Origin: Ampullaceana balthica
Taxonomy: Eukaryota > Mollusca > Gastropoda > Lymnaeidae
DNA: 64,000 nucleotides
Assembly: GCA_944989445.1 (NCBI GenBank)
Contig: CALYLW010000316.1
Coordinates: 1,013,098-1,077,097, forward strand
Reading direction: 5' to 3'
The notes under the pieces were generated by a model. That model did no database searches. It worked only from the letters and a program-made list of their open reading frames with translations, and was not told the origin of the DNA. The position numbers and the translations under genes were made by a program. Positions 12,401-23,333 of this stretch are shown piece by piece; the stretch's first letter is position 1, and every line of letters starts with the position of its first letter.

Positions 12401-14114
12401 AAACATTCATATCATAACAACCACATAAATGACAATACACTACACATAAGCCACGTTAATCATTAAAATGATACTAATGCTACTAAACTTCACTTTGTAC
12501 TTTGGGGCGGCAAATTTCTCGTTGTTACTTAGATTCTTAAAAAGAAAACGTAAAAATAATATATATATATATATAAATAAAAATCAAAATATGTATGTAT
12601 GTATATATGTAGGCCTATGTCCTTTATAGCTGACTAAACCATTCATCCGATCGCCATGTAACTTTTGGAGACTTTTGAGTACGCTCCTGGGATGGTAATA
12701 GGCAACTTTTTTAACACTCATGGGGCGCCGGGGGCCCATAATAGTATTTTTTTCTTATATGAGATATATAAAAATTAGTTTAAGCGTTGGCTATTAGGTA
12801 AATTGATCGATCTTAACCAAACTTTGTATATAAAAACTTGGTAGCCAATTTTGAAATACTATAGGGCACTAATTTCCTAATGTTCATTTCTTTGGGGCTG
12901 GGGGCCCAAAATGTCTTTTTTTCATAAACATTTAAGATGTTAAAGATCTAGATAAATTTTTCCAGTATTAAAGATCTAGATAAATATAGAGAAATGTATC
13001 CGCTATGAAATTGATTGAAATAAACAGGTGTTTTGAACTTAACATCTTGCACTAATTGGGCCCTGGGGCCCTTAATGTCATTTTTTACTTATATGAGCTA
13101 TATAAAAATTAGTTTACGTGATAGCTACTGAGTAAATGAATGGATCTTAACCAAACTTTGTATAAAAAAACTTGGTAGCCCATATTAAAATAAAAAACGG
13201 CTCTGCACGTCTAATGTTCAATCGTTCAGGGCTGGGGGCCCCAAATGTATTTTTTCGAATATGTTTGAGATATTAGTTGCCATTCTATTTTTAACGATCT
13301 TGAGAAATATATCCATGATGAAACTGAATTAAATTGAACAGCATGTTGAAATTTACATATTACATCGATTTGGCCGGGAGCCCCAAATGTCTTTTTTCCC
13401 CTATATGTTTGAGATATTATTTGCCATTCTATTTTTAACGATCTTAAGAAATATATTCACGATGAAACTGAATTTAAATAAACCGGTTTTCAAAATGTAC
13501 GTCTAGAACCGAGTGGGCCCGGGGGCCCCTTTATGTGTTTTTCTTATATTAGCTAAATAGAAATAAGTTTAATTGTTATGTAATGAGAAAATAACTGGAT
13601 TTTGACCAAACTTGGTATATAAAAACTTAAGAGCCTATATTAAACTACTGTAGGGCACTGAGCTCCTAATGTCCATTTCCTCAGGGCTGGGTGCCCCAAA
13701 TGTCTTTTTTTTCATATTTGTTTGCGATATTATTTGCCATTCTATTTTTAACGTTCTTGAGAAATATATCCATGATGAAACTGAATTAAAATGAAAAGCA
13801 TTTTGAAATTTACATTTTACATCAAATGGGCCGGGGGTCACAAATGTCTTTTTTTTGTTTTGTTTTGGTATACTCTAAGATATTATTTCCCACTCAGTTT
13901 TTAGCTAGTTTTCAAAATGTACATCTTCAACCGAATGGGCTAGGGTGCCCCTTAATGTATTTTTTCTTATATTAGCTAAATAGAAATAAGTTTAATTGTT
14001 AGGTTATAATTAACCTATAATGATAATGAAACTAAAGCTAATATCCTTAACACATATTTTGCATCATCTTTTTCTGCCTCAGGCGACAAGGAAGTTTTAA
14101 TAAATTTAAATAAA

Positions 14115-15641
14115 ATGGAGGAAATAGGTAACATAACTGTAGATGAGATAGGTATACATTCACTCCTAAAAAACTTTAAAATAAACAAAGCTACTGGCCC
14201 AGATGATTTGCCTGCAAGGTTATTAAAAGAACTAAGCAATGAACTGTCCCCAATCCTTGTAGTTCTCTTTCAAGCCTCTCTAAACCAGGGTAAAGTGCCC
14301 CGGGATTGGAAATTAGCTAACGTAACTCCACTCTTTAAGAAAGGGGATAAATCAGACCCTGGTAACTACAGGCCTGTATCACTTACTAGTATCACCTGTA
14401 AATTACTAGAACACATAATATATAGTAGAATAGTTAACCACCTTGACAAATATAATGCCCTATGCCCACATCAACACGGCTTTAGAAAAAACAGATCATG
14501 TGAAACACAATTAATAGGTTTAATAGATGAACTATCAAAAGGCTTAGACAAAAATGATCAAATAGATACAATATTACTAGACTTCTCAAAAGCATTTGAC
14601 AAAGTTCACCACCTTAGTTTACTTAAAAAACTTAACTACTTTGGAATCTCAGGTTCCTTACATCACTGGATCCAAGACTTCCTTTTGGGCAGGGAGCAAA
14701 CTGTAATAATTAATGGATCTAAATCTGCACCAATAAAGGTTAACTCAGGAGTTCCACAAGGAACTGTGCTAGGTCCCTTACTCTTTTTAATTTATATAAA
14801 TGATTTACCCAACAACATCTCAACAGGTACAAAAGTTAGGCTATTTGCTGATGATTGTATAATCTATAGAACAATTAAATCAGAACAAGACAGCAAAATT
14901 TTACAAAAAGACTTAGATGAATTGATAAAATGGGAAACTAACTGGAGTATGTCTTTCCACCCAGAAAAGTGTCAACTGTTAAGAGTAACAAAGAAAAAGA
15001 AACAAATAAATTCAAAATATTACATTCATGGAAAAGAACTGACCCAAACTAAAGATACAAAATACTTAGGAGTCTTAATAAATGAGAAACTATCATGGAA
15101 TCCCCATGTCAATGAAGTTATTAAAAAATCAAACAAAACCTTAGGCTTTATAAAAGGAAACTTTAACAAATGTAATAGAGATATAAAACTAAAATGCTAC
15201 CTCACTTTGGTGAGACCTGTACTAGAATATGCATCTTCTGTATGGGACCCATCCACCAAAGAAAACATTGATAAACTAGAACAAATTCAAAAAAGAGCTG
15301 CCAGATTCATTACTGGAGAATATTCGAAACTGACAAGAATAACACCATTAGTTAAATCATTAAACCTTGAAACACTAGAGGATAGAAGAACCAAAAGCAA
15401 AGTAGTAATCATACATAAAGCAATTAATTCTAATTTAGAAATACAACACAAAGATAACTTAATACAACCCTCAGATAGACATAAGGATAAAAACACCTTT
15501 CTTATTCCGTATGCAAGAACAAACACATACAAGTTTTCCTTCTTCCCGTCCGGAATTCGGGCGTGGAATGGGTTGCCTGAAGAATCCAGGAAAACCAACA
15601 CTTTATCAACATTTAAATCTCTGATGAAAATGCAGGACTAA
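14115..15641 (+). CDS. LINE reverse transcriptase (5'-truncated ORF2)
   Basis: 508 residues from the first ATG; the frame stays open upstream to about 14015 with related wording (ANILNTYFASSFS), so the ATG is not a genuine start. RT blocks in order: KATGPDDLPARLLKEL, VTPLFKKGDKSDPGNYRPVS, HGFRKNRSCETQL, LLDFSKAFDKVHH, GVPQGTVLGPLLFLIYINDL, then the catalytic box LFADDCIIY at roughly residues 245-253. The thumb and C-terminal region include YLGVLINEKLSWNPH, LVRPVLEYASSVWDP and RIRAWNGLPEESR-like wording. There are no internal stops, so the insertion is recent. The endonuclease and any ORF1 are missing, so it cannot move by itself. Confidence 0.9.
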   Translation: MEEIGNITVDEIGIHSLLKNFKINKATGPDDLPARLLKELSNELSPILVVLFQASLNQGKVPRDWKLANVTPLFKKGDKSDPGNYRPVSLTSITCKLLEHIIYSRIVNHLDKYNALCPHQHGFRKNRSCETQLIGLIDELSKGLDKNDQIDTILLDFSKAFDKVHHLSLLKKLNYFGISGSLHHWIQDFLLGREQTVIINGSKSAPIKVNSGVPQGTVLGPLLFLIYINDLPNNISTGTKVRLFADDCIIYRTIKSEQDSKILQKDLDELIKWETNWSMSFHPEKCQLLRVTKKKKQINSKYYIHGKELTQTKDTKYLGVLINEKLSWNPHVNEVIKKSNKTLGFIKGNFNKCNRDIKLKCYLTLVRPVLEYASSVWDPSTKENIDKLEQIQKRAARFITGEYSKLTRITPLVKSLNLETLEDRRTKSKVVIIHKAINSNLEIQHKDNLIQPSDRHKDKNTFLIPYARTNTYKFSFFPSGIRAWNGLPEESRKTNTLSTFKSLMKMQD

Positions 15642-15663
15642 ACACAAATCATAGATAAGCGTA

Positions 15664-15724
15664 GGACGCAATAATCTTCTGTATAGAAGGAGCGTCTGTA
15701 AACAGATAAGATAAGATAAGATAG
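15664..15724 (+). repeat. LINE-A 3' stem-loop and GATAA tail
   Basis: GACGC (15665-15669) pairs with GCGTC (15692-15696), and inside it CTTCT (15676-15680) pairs with AGAAG (15685-15689) around a GTAT loop. GATAA repeats follow. The same module ends every family A copy and the SINE at 43165-43620, so it is probably the site the LINE reverse transcriptase recognises. Confidence 0.7.
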
Positions 15725-15904
15725 GTAATCAGAAAATAAGTGGATTTTCACCAAACGTGGTATATAAAAACTTAAGAGCCTATATTAAATTACTGTAGGG
15801 CACTGAGCTCCTAATGTCCATTTACTCAGGGCTGGGGACCCTTAATGTGTTTTAACTAAACTTTTAGTATATTGTATTCCGCATTCAATTTTACACGATG
15901 TTGA

Positions 15905-16491
15905 GCAATATAGATAAATATCATATATATATTTACGCTCAATTATGTAGCCTAACGCTAAGGGACATCACTCTGCATTTTAAAATTTTGTGTTGTAAGC
16001 AGTGCTGATTGACTCAAATAGTTATTTTTTTGGTGCTGTAATTTGGTGCGCTGCTTTCTAAAATTAGTTTAAAAATCGTGTGGTGATTAGCACTGTAAAA
16101 AATACAACCTCTATTTTAAATTACTTTGTGAACATTTAAGGTAGTTTAATTTTACGTATCTATCATACAAGGACAAGTTTGTTGGGCTTTTGAAAAAAGT
16201 GGGCGCCGCAGCACAACCTATATTATATACATACTTAGTGTACATTTCAGGAATATTTCGTATGTATCATACAAGGATAAGTTACTTGGGCTTTTGACAT
16301 TAAAAAATTTTTTTTAAAAATTTTAAAATAAAATACTTTGTGTACATTTAAGAAATTTTAATATTACGTATTTATCATACAAGGACAAGTTAGGGGGCTT
16401 TTGAAAAATGTGGGCGCCGTATGCGCTCTTAAAAAAAGGGGGCGCCGCAGGCGCCACGGCGCCGCAGCACAAACTAGTATTTATATATTTG
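15905..16491 (+). mobile_element. Short Helitron, GGCGCC family
   Basis: The start is near TTTACGCTCAATTATGTAGC. The 3' end is GGCGCC-AC-GGCGCC (hairpin), GCAGCACAAA, then CTAG before T (about 16488-16491). Inside are two related blocks, each with an ACTTTGTGTACATTT phrase, a CATACAAGGA-AAGTT phrase and a GGGCTTTTGA phrase. There are no coding regions. It lies inside the larger Helitron-like element ending at 16624. Confidence 0.65.
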
Positions 16492-16837
16492 TAATGAAAA
16501 TGAACAGATTTTCGAACGTCATATGTTAAGCTGATGGGCCAGGTGACCCTTAAAGTAATTTCTTTTTATTTATATATGTATTCCATTTTACTGAGATCGT
16601 TACAATGCACGACGGGTCTGCTAGTATTTAATAATAAAAAAAAAGAAAAGCCAAGGTAAATATTAATAAAAAGTTTCTAATGTCAAAAATTCAAACTCTA
16701 TAATGAATCTAAAGTCTTCTGAAACTAATAATGAATTGGAAAAACCAAGGTGCTGAAGTAGTATACGAACATGATACAGAGGTGCGGTAACCTATAAGAA
16801 TACTTGATTCAAGTTTGTCTTGAACTTGAACTATCCC

Positions 16838-17432
16838 TTAACCCGTTGTTGGGTCGTTGGGGCACCATCGTGAACTGCACACTAACACACGCCATTTGTC
16901 ACGGTCCTGTGCTGCCCTTTGAGAGTCGCTGAATGACAGGCCGGTCCATTCTTTGATATTGTCCTCCCATCTCTTCTTTTGTCTGCCTCTTTTCCTTCCT
17001 CCCTGGACTGTGCCTTGTAATATGGTTTTTGCGAGACCTCCAGTTCTTGTCACGTGTCCGTACCATCGTAATTTCCTCTTCTTAATTGATGTGAGTAGGT
17101 CCTCGTAGGGGCCAATGACAGTACTTATTTTGTTGCGGACCGCTTCATTTGTGATGTGCGCTGTGTAGGAGATGTTCAATATCTTTCTGAAACATCTCAT
17201 CTCTAGCGCATTTATTCTTCTTTGGAGGTCTGCAGTGAGCGTCCAAGCCTCACAACCATACAAAAAGACTGACATCGCTAGAGAGCGCATTAGCCGGATC
17301 TTTGATCTCAGGGAGAGCTTCTTACTTTGCCAGATGTGCTTTAATTTGCTCAATGCTGCCATTGTTTATGCTACTCTGGCAAGAATTTCTGGCTTTGAGC
17401 CTTCGTCGGATATTATGGCCCCTAGATTTTGT
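16838..17432 (-). pseudogene. LINE reverse transcriptase C-terminal fragment
   Basis: Minus-strand translation gives NLGAIISDEGSKPEILARVA, one stop, then MAALSKLKHIWQSKKLSLRS, LYGCEAWTLTADLQRRINAL, KRRKLRWYGHVTRTGGLAK-like wording and a GRKRGRQKKRWEDNIKEWTG block, ending in WCPNDPTTG. This is a well-known LINE C-terminal region. The in-frame stop and loss of the catalytic domain make it a dead 5'-truncated copy. Confidence 0.85.
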
Positions 17433-18092
17433 AGAAGCGAAAACAGCTGTATCCGTAAAATTCCAACAACCAACAAGGAATTAATTGATATAAATAAATT
17501 GCCCCTACATACAGATGAAAATGTGTGATTATTGTAAGTGCAGCGATATGGAGTTTCCAACATATTAACATAACTTCTCTAAATTAGACACGGACCTTAC
17601 ACAAAAATAGAGATGAGGTGGATAACGCGGGAATGATTTTAACGTAAGTAAACTACTGTAAAAATAAATTGGTTGCGTTCTTAAATAAATAGTTTATTTT
17701 ACTAAATATCACTTTTTAATCTTAATGTCTTTTGTTTTGACTCATGAATCAATTGCTCAATGTTATCAAAGTTTTACAACTGGAAGGAAACAAAAATCGG
17801 ATAAAAAAGAATTCACTACCAAAAAAATAAAAATAATAAAAATTTAAATTAAAAAAAATACATTTTTGGAAAAGAAAACAAAACTGAAAGAGGTTCTTGT
17901 TAGAATGTTTGACATTAATAAATGCATGGAGAATAAAATTTGGATTTTCGTGGTCACACCGAGGACGATGCTAGTGTAATTACACGTATTAGTAAAAAAA
18001 ATCTGGAATTGATGTATCTGAGGCTAATCTACGGGACTTTCAAATTCTGCCTTTAAATTAGAGTATTAGAGTATCTCACGTGACACTGTCAA

Positions 18093-19245
18093 CAGGGCCG
18101 GATTTTCGCCTAGGCCCACAAGGCCCGGGTCTAGGGCCCCAGCCAGCCAAGGGGCCCCGGCTGTGGAATCTTTACATAAGCCCAAAAGCCTGGCTTCATT
18201 ATCAAAAAGCTTTATGGAAAATAATAGTGCATGTATAATAAATATTTTTACTACATTTTGCATACACTACCCAGTAGTCAAGTGCACGGGGTTCGTTTGT
18301 GTTGGTTTGTCATTGTAAGCCGCGTTCTGAGCTGCTGTTGTGATATTGTGGAGAAGGCGTAGGGTGGGTGTGACAGATTGCACCACCAGCAAAAAACTGC
18401 ACGACCCTGACTTCACATACCACACACAGGGCAAGACACCGCCCGAGCCGAGATTTGGGGTTCAGATTACAGAAAATTGACAGGGACCGTATTTTCATAT
18501 TTTAGAAGAGCAAGGGTGCATTATTTTGCGCCCCTTGTAAGATGTTTGGGAAATGTGCGTCACTAGCTAATGAAGGGTTCATAGACTGGAAAAATGTGTT
18601 CAAAGAATGAAGGAACACGAGAATTCGGACGAACACAGGTCAGCACTTGCCACACTTATAGCTAGGAAGAATGATGGCGGTAGAGTTGACAAGAGTCTTG
18701 TTCTTCAAACAGACGAAGAAATAAAATACTGGGATAAGGTTTTGAGGCGAATTGTGGCTCTTGTGAGCTTACTTTCTGATTAGGATTTTTAAAAAAAAAC
18801 AGTGGGAACTATGTTATGACCATAGCAGTTTTGGCTGAGGTTGATCCTTTTCTGGACTTACACATAAAACGCCACGGTAACAAAGGAAGTGGCACATCAT
18901 ATCTTTCGTCAAAAATATGCGATGAAATGATTAATATCATGGCAAAGGTAATAATTACAATACAATCGTGACTGAGATTTTAAAAAAGTTCAAAATATTT
19001 CTCTATTTCTCTGGGCTCTACTCCGGACATTTCTCATGTAGATAAATTTTCTTTCATTGTGAGATATGTCTCTGAAGACGAATATTATTTTGATGTTTAT
19101 TAAAGTCACTAAAGTCAAAAAAATTATATGTTCTGTACTACAGCATTTAATTTGCTAAATTTCCAAAATTGCTTCGAGATGGTTTGGGGGGGGGGCCAAA
19201 AGTAAAAAGTGCCTAGGGGCCCTGGGTCTCTTAAATCTGGGCCTG
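18093..19245 (+). mobile_element. hAT element F with decayed ZMYM-type transposase
   Basis: Ends are CAGGGCCGGATTTTCGCC and, reverse complemented, CAGGCCCAGATTTAAGAGACC, with a perfect 8-bp duplication ACTGTCAA (18085-18092 and 19246-19253). The interior, about 18580-18960 on the plus strand, gives broken pieces such as FIDWKNVFK, KEHENSDEHRSALATLIAR, IKYWDKVLRRIVALVSLLSD, FLAEVDPFLDLHIKRHGNKG and SSYLSSKICDEMI. These are typical of the N-terminal half of ZMYM1/DUF4371 hAT transposases. Frameshifts and stops separate them, and the C-terminal dimerisation domain is absent. Confidence 0.8.
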
Positions 19246-19754
19246 ACTGTCAACCAAGGACTGTTTTTACTTTGGTTTATCAAAGTGTATTATATTATTT
19301 ATATTATTAAGCTCCGAAGTTACCCTGCCTAGCTAATATAATATATTAGTAATGAATATTCCTTAGAACTGTCATCAGCAATGCCAGCTGCGAGAGAAAC
19401 TTCTCTAAAATTAAGTTATTGAAAAATTAATTACCATCAACAATGCTATTTTGGTTATTTAGCATAGCATGGTTGACAACAGTGATACTGATACATCTTA
19501 GATTGTGCCATGATGAAAAACAGTAAACTTCAATTTTAATTTAAAAAATGAAACTTCTTCTATTAATTTCTAGCATAAAAAATGAATATTGTCCATAATA
19601 TTAATTTCTAATACATTTTTAAAAGCATCAAAATATTTTTTTTCTGGGAGGGGTGTGGCGGCAAACCTGGGTTCTGCCCAAGGCGGCACGTACCCACGCT
19701 ACTCCGCTGCTCTCACCTACTTGAATTTAATTGACAAAACATGCATTCAAGCAA

Positions 19755-20181
19755 GAGGCCGACCATAATGACGTCACGCGCCTAAAGAGGGGGAGGGAAG
19801 TGGTCACGCATTTGTGATGATGTGTGACGAGGGGGAGGGGTTTTACGTCACACCAAAACGCGCAACTTTAAATAAAAGTTCCACTTAAATATTTGATTGC
19901 TTGCAATTTATTTAATATGTTTTCAATGGCTTCACATGTGTTACGATGTTAGAGTGCAGACTTACACTAAATACATATTTAAATGACAAAAAAAGTAATT
20001 GGCAACATGCTAATATTCAATTAGAAAATACGGATTTTTTTTTGGGGGGGGGGAGGGAGGGGGGTGGCAAAGCATTGTGACGTCATGTTGAAAAAAAGGG
20101 GGGGGGTACGTTTTTTTGACGAAGTGTGACGAGGAGAGGATGGGGTGTAAAAATCGCGTGACGTAATTTATGGACGGCCCC
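19755..20181. mobile_element. Harbinger-like MITE
   Basis: The left end is GAGGCCGACCATAATGACGT; the right end, reverse complemented, GGGGCCGTCCATAAATTACG. The flanks are CAA and TAA (3 bp, one mismatch). Inside are GTGTGACGAGGGGGAGGGG-type G-rich blocks facing each other. Relatives lie at 22355, 41794, 44747 and 59912. Confidence 0.65.
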
Positions 20182-20281
20182 TAACGTGTTATTGGATGAG
20201 CGAGTAAATCTTCACCAAAGTTTGACCCCTGCACTTCAGCGGTATATAATAATATGTAATTTACTTCATCTTATCTATCAT

Positions 20282-20650
20282 TGCCTAGTATTTACCCAAG
20301 CCTGATGCAGTACCAACTTCAACTACGCTGGGCGGGGCACGACGAGCTCATGCCAAACCATCGGGTCCCAAAGAGGCTCTTCTATGGCTAGCCTACTGAT
20401 GGGCAGAGAGCTCACGGAGGTCAAAGGAAGCGCTACAAAGATACCCTCCTGACCGCACTGAAGGCGTACGACATTGGGCTGGGCATGACACCTGAAAGGC
20501 AGCAGCCAGTGACCGAGCCTTCTGATTAATGCGGCGCAGCAACTAGTTAGGTAGATGACAGGCTGTCAAGTCTATGCAGACGACAGGCCAGGAAAGATCG
20601 TGCTCGAAACCCTCCTGATGGTATCCCAACGATCTCGGGTCCGACACGGG
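20282..20650 (+). pseudogene. LINE C-terminal fragment
   Basis: Plus-strand translation gives YQLQLRWAGHDELMPNHRVP, KRLFYG, then after a stop GGQRKRYKDTLLTALKAYDI. This is a common LINE tail of the 'RWAGHVxRMxDxRLPKxLFYGEL' type. It has in-frame stops. A hAT MITE is inserted at its 3' end (20660). Confidence 0.7.
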
Positions 20651-20659
20651 GACGCACCC

Positions 20660-20817
20660 AGGGCCGGCCTTAGTGAATTGGAGGCCCTAGGGCGAAGTGA
20701 ATTTTGTGGCCCTAAATGTAATAGAAAAATATAAATTAAAAAAAAATATATGATTCCTGCGCGAGGCCCCCACTAATCGGAGGCTGCCTAGTTTGCATAT
20801 GCTTAAGGCCGGTCCTG
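20660..20817. mobile_element. Small hAT MITE
   Basis: Ends read AGGGCCGGCCTTAG and, reverse complemented, CAGGACCGGCCTTAAG, flanked by an 8-bp duplication ACGCACCC (20652-20659 and 20818-20825; the border is ambiguous by one base). It has no coding capacity. Confidence 0.75.
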
Positions 20818-20825
20818 ACGCACCC

Positions 20826-21743
20826 TTCGGGCAAGAAAAAGACTGATAAGCCACCAAAGGATAGACATGGTTGACCAAGCACTTGGCTAATGTCATGAGA
20901 ATGATCATAGTCGATCACGACGGAAAACATATTATCTATTCTGTTTTAATAACATGTAATATTTATTTATCTAAAAGCCTGATGGCTGTCTCACTTTTAA
21001 AAGTCCGTTATCTATAGGCTTGGTCATAATATGGCGGAGAGCTATTAATAGAAATATTGGGGCTATATTTATCTTTTTTAAGGACAGATTTCATACAAAT
21101 TTAATAAAAGATACGAGTCAATATGTAAATGTAGGTACATTGAGAAGGCTGTATTTTGTCAGCTTTTTGTTAATTCTTCGTTAATTTAAGACAGCAAATT
21201 GGACTTAGGTTTGATATGATAAATGCCGATATTATGAATGTAACTCTTCTAATTATTATTTATTCAAGCATAGTAAGTCTATTTACTAATTTAATTAAGT
21301 AGGTCAACTTTGTTTTGGGGTGAACATGGGATTGTTCATGCGATGGTCAGCATTTAATGATTCATTTGTGTCTAAACTCTAATTAACCATGAATCGCGGA
21401 CTCCACTTGTCAAAAAAAATATTATTAAACAGGACTTATTCGGGGTGGGGGTGGGGACCTGGCATGCAGTGAGCTTTTTGAAGGATGCCAGACCTCATTT
21501 GAATAAATAATTTTTAAATTGGGCTCAAGCAATTAAAAATGTTTATGGAAATAAATAAGTTTCAGGAAATTCTAATAGCTAGCCACAACTACACCAATTA
21601 AGTACAATAAATGTGCACGAGGGGGTGGGTGGGCAAACCTAAATGCGTGACACAGAGAAAGGGAGCCAGTGGGAATCATAAAACGTTGTGAGCTGAATAT
21701 ATGTAATCAGAACTGACAACATATAACCTAGAAATTAGAATTA
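20826..21743. other. No feature seen
   Basis: AT-rich single-copy-looking sequence with short G runs near 21440 and 21620. No gene, RNA or paired terminal repeat could be supported. Confidence 0.4.
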
Positions 21744-21748
21744 CACAT

Positions 21749-22289
21749 TGTCACGTGTGAATCACGAGTTGGATGACGGAAAGGGTCACGTGAGTGAAAG
21801 CGCGGGAAGAAGGTTCGAGATTAGGAGTGTTGGAGAATTCTGGTGTCATGGCGGTTTTGTGCCTGAGTATTCCACGTTGTATAACCTCAAATTATATGTT
21901 ATGTGCATAGTGTAGATATTAAAGTTGTTTTATTGAAACCAGTTCTTCAGAGGATTATTGTATGCAAGGTTATGTATTGAGAGAACGCCTACAAGATATA
22001 TTAATAAGCAGTGCTTTTTTAGTGACGGTACGCACCGGTACGGGGTACCGGCACCTTTTTTAATGTGGGAAAAAATTATAACTTTTCTTGTATTTAAACG
22101 TTTATTTTTATTGGTTAATTATAAAATAAAATTGTTTTAGACATTTAGTATCTTTGCAGATGTGATTTAGCTTGCATTGAGGTGCGAACTGGTAGTTAAA
22201 GTTACGCAGTCCATCACTGAGTACCGGCACCTATTTTTTTTTACAAAAAAAAGCACTGTTAATAAGTAAAACATAACAAAGATGTTACA
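21749..22289. mobile_element. Probable solo LTR, split by a hAT MITE
   Basis: The stretch starts TGTCACGTGTGAATCACG and ends GATGTTACA, that is TG...CA, with CACAT on both sides (21744-21748 and 22290-22294). Removing the MITE at 22009-22258 and one copy of its duplication leaves an LTR of about 280 bp. An ATTAAA lies near 21920. No gag-pol follows on either side, so this would be a solo LTR left by recombination. The orientation is most likely plus. Confidence 0.5.
22009..22258. mobile_element. hAT MITE nested in the solo LTR
   Basis: Ends are CAGTGCTTTTTT and AAAAAAGCACTG, with a perfect 8-bp duplication TTAATAAG (22001-22008 and 22259-22266). The interior carries GGTACCGGCACCT twice in inverted sense. 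Confidence 0.85.
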
Positions 22290-23333
22290 CACATGTAATT
22301 GCCAATCTTTCTAAGTGCCTTGCTTAAAGTTTACTTTTTAAGATAATTTACTAAGGGGCCGTCCATAAATGACGTCACGCGATTTTTGCCGATTTTTGAC
22401 CCCCTCCCCCCCCCTCGTCACGCGACGTCACCAAAACTTAGACCCCCCCCCCTCTAAAAATACGTCACAAATCTTTGAACAAAAAAAAACAAAACAAAAA
22501 AAATAATAACAAAGAAACAAAAAAAACAACAACTTTATTTACTATTTGAAAATAAGTATATTTCAAATCACTTTTATTATCATTTAAGTGTTTATTATTT
22601 ATTTAGTGAAGATCTAAATTGTAATATCGTAACCCGCGTGAATCATTTTTAAAAACGTTTAACCGGCCTTTAGAAAACGAACTGTGTTAACATCCTTAGC
22701 TTATATTTTATTTTAATGAATACAAATTAAACATTGACTATTGATCATCACGGTTAACGTCTTTGTTTACAAAAAAAATTATTTAAAAATAACATTTTTA
22801 AAATGTATTTTTTTTAAATCCCTCAATTGACTGACGGGCATCCCGTAAGACAGAGGTCGGCGAACAGAGGTAAATAACCTGAACTGGGGTCAAAAAGGGA
22901 ATTCTTGGGGGTAATGCAGACTCATTTGGGACATATAACATCCACTACAATCCGCTAGATATATTAAAATACGTCATGTGTACGTGTACGCTTGGAACAT
23001 ATGCCCATTATTAAACAGGTTCCTTCCAGAAAATGCATTTTTTTTAAATTTGACAACTATGTAGATTTCTTACCTATGCACTATATGAAGACACCTAAAT
23101 CTACCATACTTTCATTTATATTGACACGAGTGACAATAATCTTAATCCACATGACTTGTCTTTATCACGTATCATTTCTGTGATATTTAAAATTAATGCC
23201 TTAAAAACTGAGCTAAGAAGAAAAGTTGTTTTGTTCTCCTCTCGAATTGCAATGTCAAGAATTTGATGCATTCAATAAAGTTAATGAATACTTGACTAAT
23301 TTTAAATGGGCTCATTTACCATTATATCTAGAA

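Larger units (their letters stand above)
14005..15724 (+). mobile_element. 5'-truncated L2/CR1-like LINE, family A
   Basis: This LINE copy has a long reverse transcriptase frame, a short 3' UTR with a stem-loop, and a (GATAA)n tail. It interrupts one unit of the tandem array: the array text runs up to GTTAGGT at 14004 and resumes at 15719 with TAGGTAATCAG, so TAGGT is duplicated. Shorter copies with the same tail lie at 29626, 47058 and 53166. Confidence 0.85.
12720..16560 (+). repeat. Tandem array with GGGCYGGGGGCCC-type cores
   Basis: A GC-rich core near GGGCTGGGGGCCCCAAATGT recurs at about 12723, 12892, 13056, 13228, 13373, 13515, 13684, 13829 and 13938, and after the LINE at 15828 and 16539. 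Units are about 145-175 bp and alternate between two forms: one with TTATATTAGCTA-AATAGAAATAAG, the other with GATATTATTTGCCATTC. The higher-order period is therefore about 320 bp. The phrase ACCAAACTTGGTATATAAAAAC marks one form. Confidence 0.75.
12590..16624 (+). mobile_element. Helitron-like element with tandem core
   Basis: The right end is GCACGACGGGTCTG followed by CTAG and a T (CTAG at 16621-16624), which fits the CTRR|T end of Helitrons. A weak TCGT/ACGA hairpin lies just upstream. The body is a tandem array (see the repeat at 12720-16560) broken by a LINE at 14005-15724 and a smaller Helitron at about 15905-16491. The left border is uncertain; the transition from TATG repeats near 12590 is my estimate. 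No Rep/helicase coding is present, so it is non-autonomous. Confidence 0.45.
12043..19709. mobile_element. Large interrupted hAT-like element (hAT-C)
   Basis: The left end reads CAGTGTCGTAGCGAGAGGGG and continues into a GGGCGGCACG block. The right end, reverse complemented, reads CAGCGGAGTAGCGTGGG and then GTGCCGCCTTGGGCAG. The 8-bp flanks are TTCTCACC (12035-12042) and CTCTCACC (19710-19717), one mismatch. Both arms carry the 'CCCGGGCGGC' and 'GGCGGCAAA' wording typical of CAGTGGCGTAG hAT elements. No own transposase was found; the interior is occupied by a Helitron-like element, two LINE pieces and a second hAT. Confidence 0.55.
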
